DNA of 6,580 nucleotides from Desulfobacterales bacterium (GTDB lineage Bacteria; Desulfobacterota; Desulfobacteria; Desulfobacterales; JAUWMJ01), in contig JAUWMJ010000185.1 in NCBI GenBank assembly GCA_030613225.1, forward strand, positions 1 to 6,580. Reading direction: 5' to 3'. Below are positions 5,890 through 6,580 of this stretch, piece after piece. Positions within the stretch are counted from its first letter, which is position 1, and every line of letters starts with the position of its first letter. Position numbers and translations under genes: made by a program. The notes below the pieces were generated by a model. The model had not been told where the DNA came from. It saw nothing but the letters and a program-made list of their open reading frames with translations, and ran no database searches.

Positions 5890-6580
5890 TTAAATATTTT
5901 TTGTCAACTCTATCGCTTCTTTTAAATTCAGATTTCCGCTGTATAATGCTCTTCCTGTAATGATACCTGTAACACCGTATTTTTTAAGTTGAATCAGCTC
6001 TTTAATATCTTCAATGGTTGATACACCACCAGATGCGACCACCGGTATAGAAACAGTCTGAGCAATAATCATTGTTTCTTTTATGTTTGGGCCTGTCTGC
6101 ATTCCGTCTCTGTAAATATCAGTAAAATTTATTGCCGCAACGCCACAATCTTCAAATTGTTTTGCAAGATCAACAGCCTTAATTTTTGTAGTTTCAGTCC
6201 AACCTTCTATTGCCACCATTCCATTTCGTGCGTCTATTCCGACAACAATCCGACCTGGAAATTCTTTGCAGGCATCTTTCACAAGCTTTGGGTTTTTAAT
6301 AGCTTCCGTACCGATGATAACTCTTTTTGCACCAAGATCGATAAACATTCTTATTGTCTTTTTATCCCTGATCCCACCACCCACCTGTATACCAGCTTTT
6401 ACACTTTCAATTATTTTTTTAATGGAATTTAAATTTTGAGGACTTTTTTCAAAGGCACCATCAAGATCAATTACATGAATTAATTCGGCTCCCTCATCAT
6501 TGAATTTCATTGCCATCTTTACAGGATCATTAGAAAAAACGGTTTCTTCATCCTTTCGTCCCTGAAGAAGGCGCACACAT
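5890..6580 (-). CDS. hisA: Phosphoribosylformimino-5-aminoimidazole carboxamide ribotide isomerase HisA, 5'-truncated by window
   Basis: HisA opens the ribose of ProFAR to give PRFAR (an Amadori rearrangement) in histidine biosynthesis, in the cytoplasm. It is a single (beta/alpha)8 barrel. About 229 residues are visible, beginning inside the conserved CVRLLQG segment. The GTG at 6576 is an internal Val codon rather than a start, because TGT (Cys) precedes it in frame. About 15 residues, including the first catalytic Asp of the PAID motif, lie beyond the edge. Visible motifs in order are HVIDLDGAF, VGGGIRD, IIGTEAIKN, VGIDARNG (containing the second catalytic Asp), EGWTE, FTDIYRDGMQTGPN, ASGGVS and GIITGRALY. 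DLDGA and GWTE point to HisA rather than its paralog HisF. Upstream his genes probably lie off the right edge. The stop is followed closely by the MITE-like element, so hisA is probably last in its transcript. Confidence 0.97.
   Translation of the reverse strand, partial: CVRLLQGRKDEETVFSNDPVKMAMKFNDEGAELIHVIDLDGAFEKSPQNLNSIKKIIESVKAGIQVGGGIRDKKTIRMFIDLGAKRVIIGTEAIKNPKLVKDACKEFPGRIVVGIDARNGMVAIEGWTETTKIKAVDLAKQFEDCGVAAINFTDIYRDGMQTGPNIKETMIIAQTVSIPVVASGGVSTIEDIKELIQLKKYGVTGIITGRALYSGNLNLKEAIELTKNI

Noticed and set aside
5737..5925. 62-residue plus-strand reading frame
   Set aside because: It runs through the palindromic repeat element and into the antisense of hisA, has no ribosome binding site and resembles no protein.
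6574..6576. GTG as the true start of hisA
   Set aside because: It encodes the Val of the conserved CVRLLQG motif, with an in-frame Cys codon before it. The first beta strand with a catalytic Asp would be missing, so the gene must continue past the window.

Overview
The window is a housekeeping stretch of bacterial chromosome, with every protein gene and the tRNA on the minus strand. Read in the direction of transcription (right to left) the order is hisA (histidine biosynthesis, 5' end cut by the window edge), dnaG (primase), rpoD (primary sigma factor), a CAT-anticodon tRNA, and a Nif3/DUF34-family metalloprotein gene. DnaG and RpoD are bacterial in architecture. The AT-rich composition, the dnaG-rpoD-tRNA-nif3 order and the character of the intergenic repeats suggest a Desulfobacterota (former deltaproteobacterial) genome, perhaps Desulfobacterales. 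That placement is inference, not something the sequence proves.

Region by region: 1-112 holds a short tandem array of a 9-10 bp unit and no gene. 113-1231 is the Nif3-like gene. 1232-1634 has no gene and is packed with small repeats: a hairpin with a T-tract abutting the nif3 start, a GC-rich island bracketed by inverted repeats, a 16-bp palindrome and a four-unit 7-bp tandem repeat. 1635-1707 is the tRNA, with its own probable promoter starting 3 nt after the rpoD stop codon. 1757-3619 (rpoD) and 3625-5508 (dnaG) are tightly coupled: the rpoD ribosome binding site lies inside the last codons of dnaG. 5509-5889 holds the probable dnaG-rpoD promoter, a bidirectional-type terminator hairpin and a 176-bp element with imperfect terminal inverted repeats and a nested stem-loop. 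5890-6580 is hisA without its first ~15 codons.

Functionally, dnaG and rpoD form the classical macromolecular synthesis pair (replication priming and transcription initiation), made from one transcript, with the tRNA probably transcribed independently just behind. hisA probably belongs to a histidine operon continuing off the right edge and is separated from dnaG by the repeat element and the terminator. I found no evidence of a new multi-gene system. The non-routine signals are the structured intergenic element at 5708-5883, the strongly basic N-terminus of RpoD, and the cluster of small repeats between nif3 and the tRNA.
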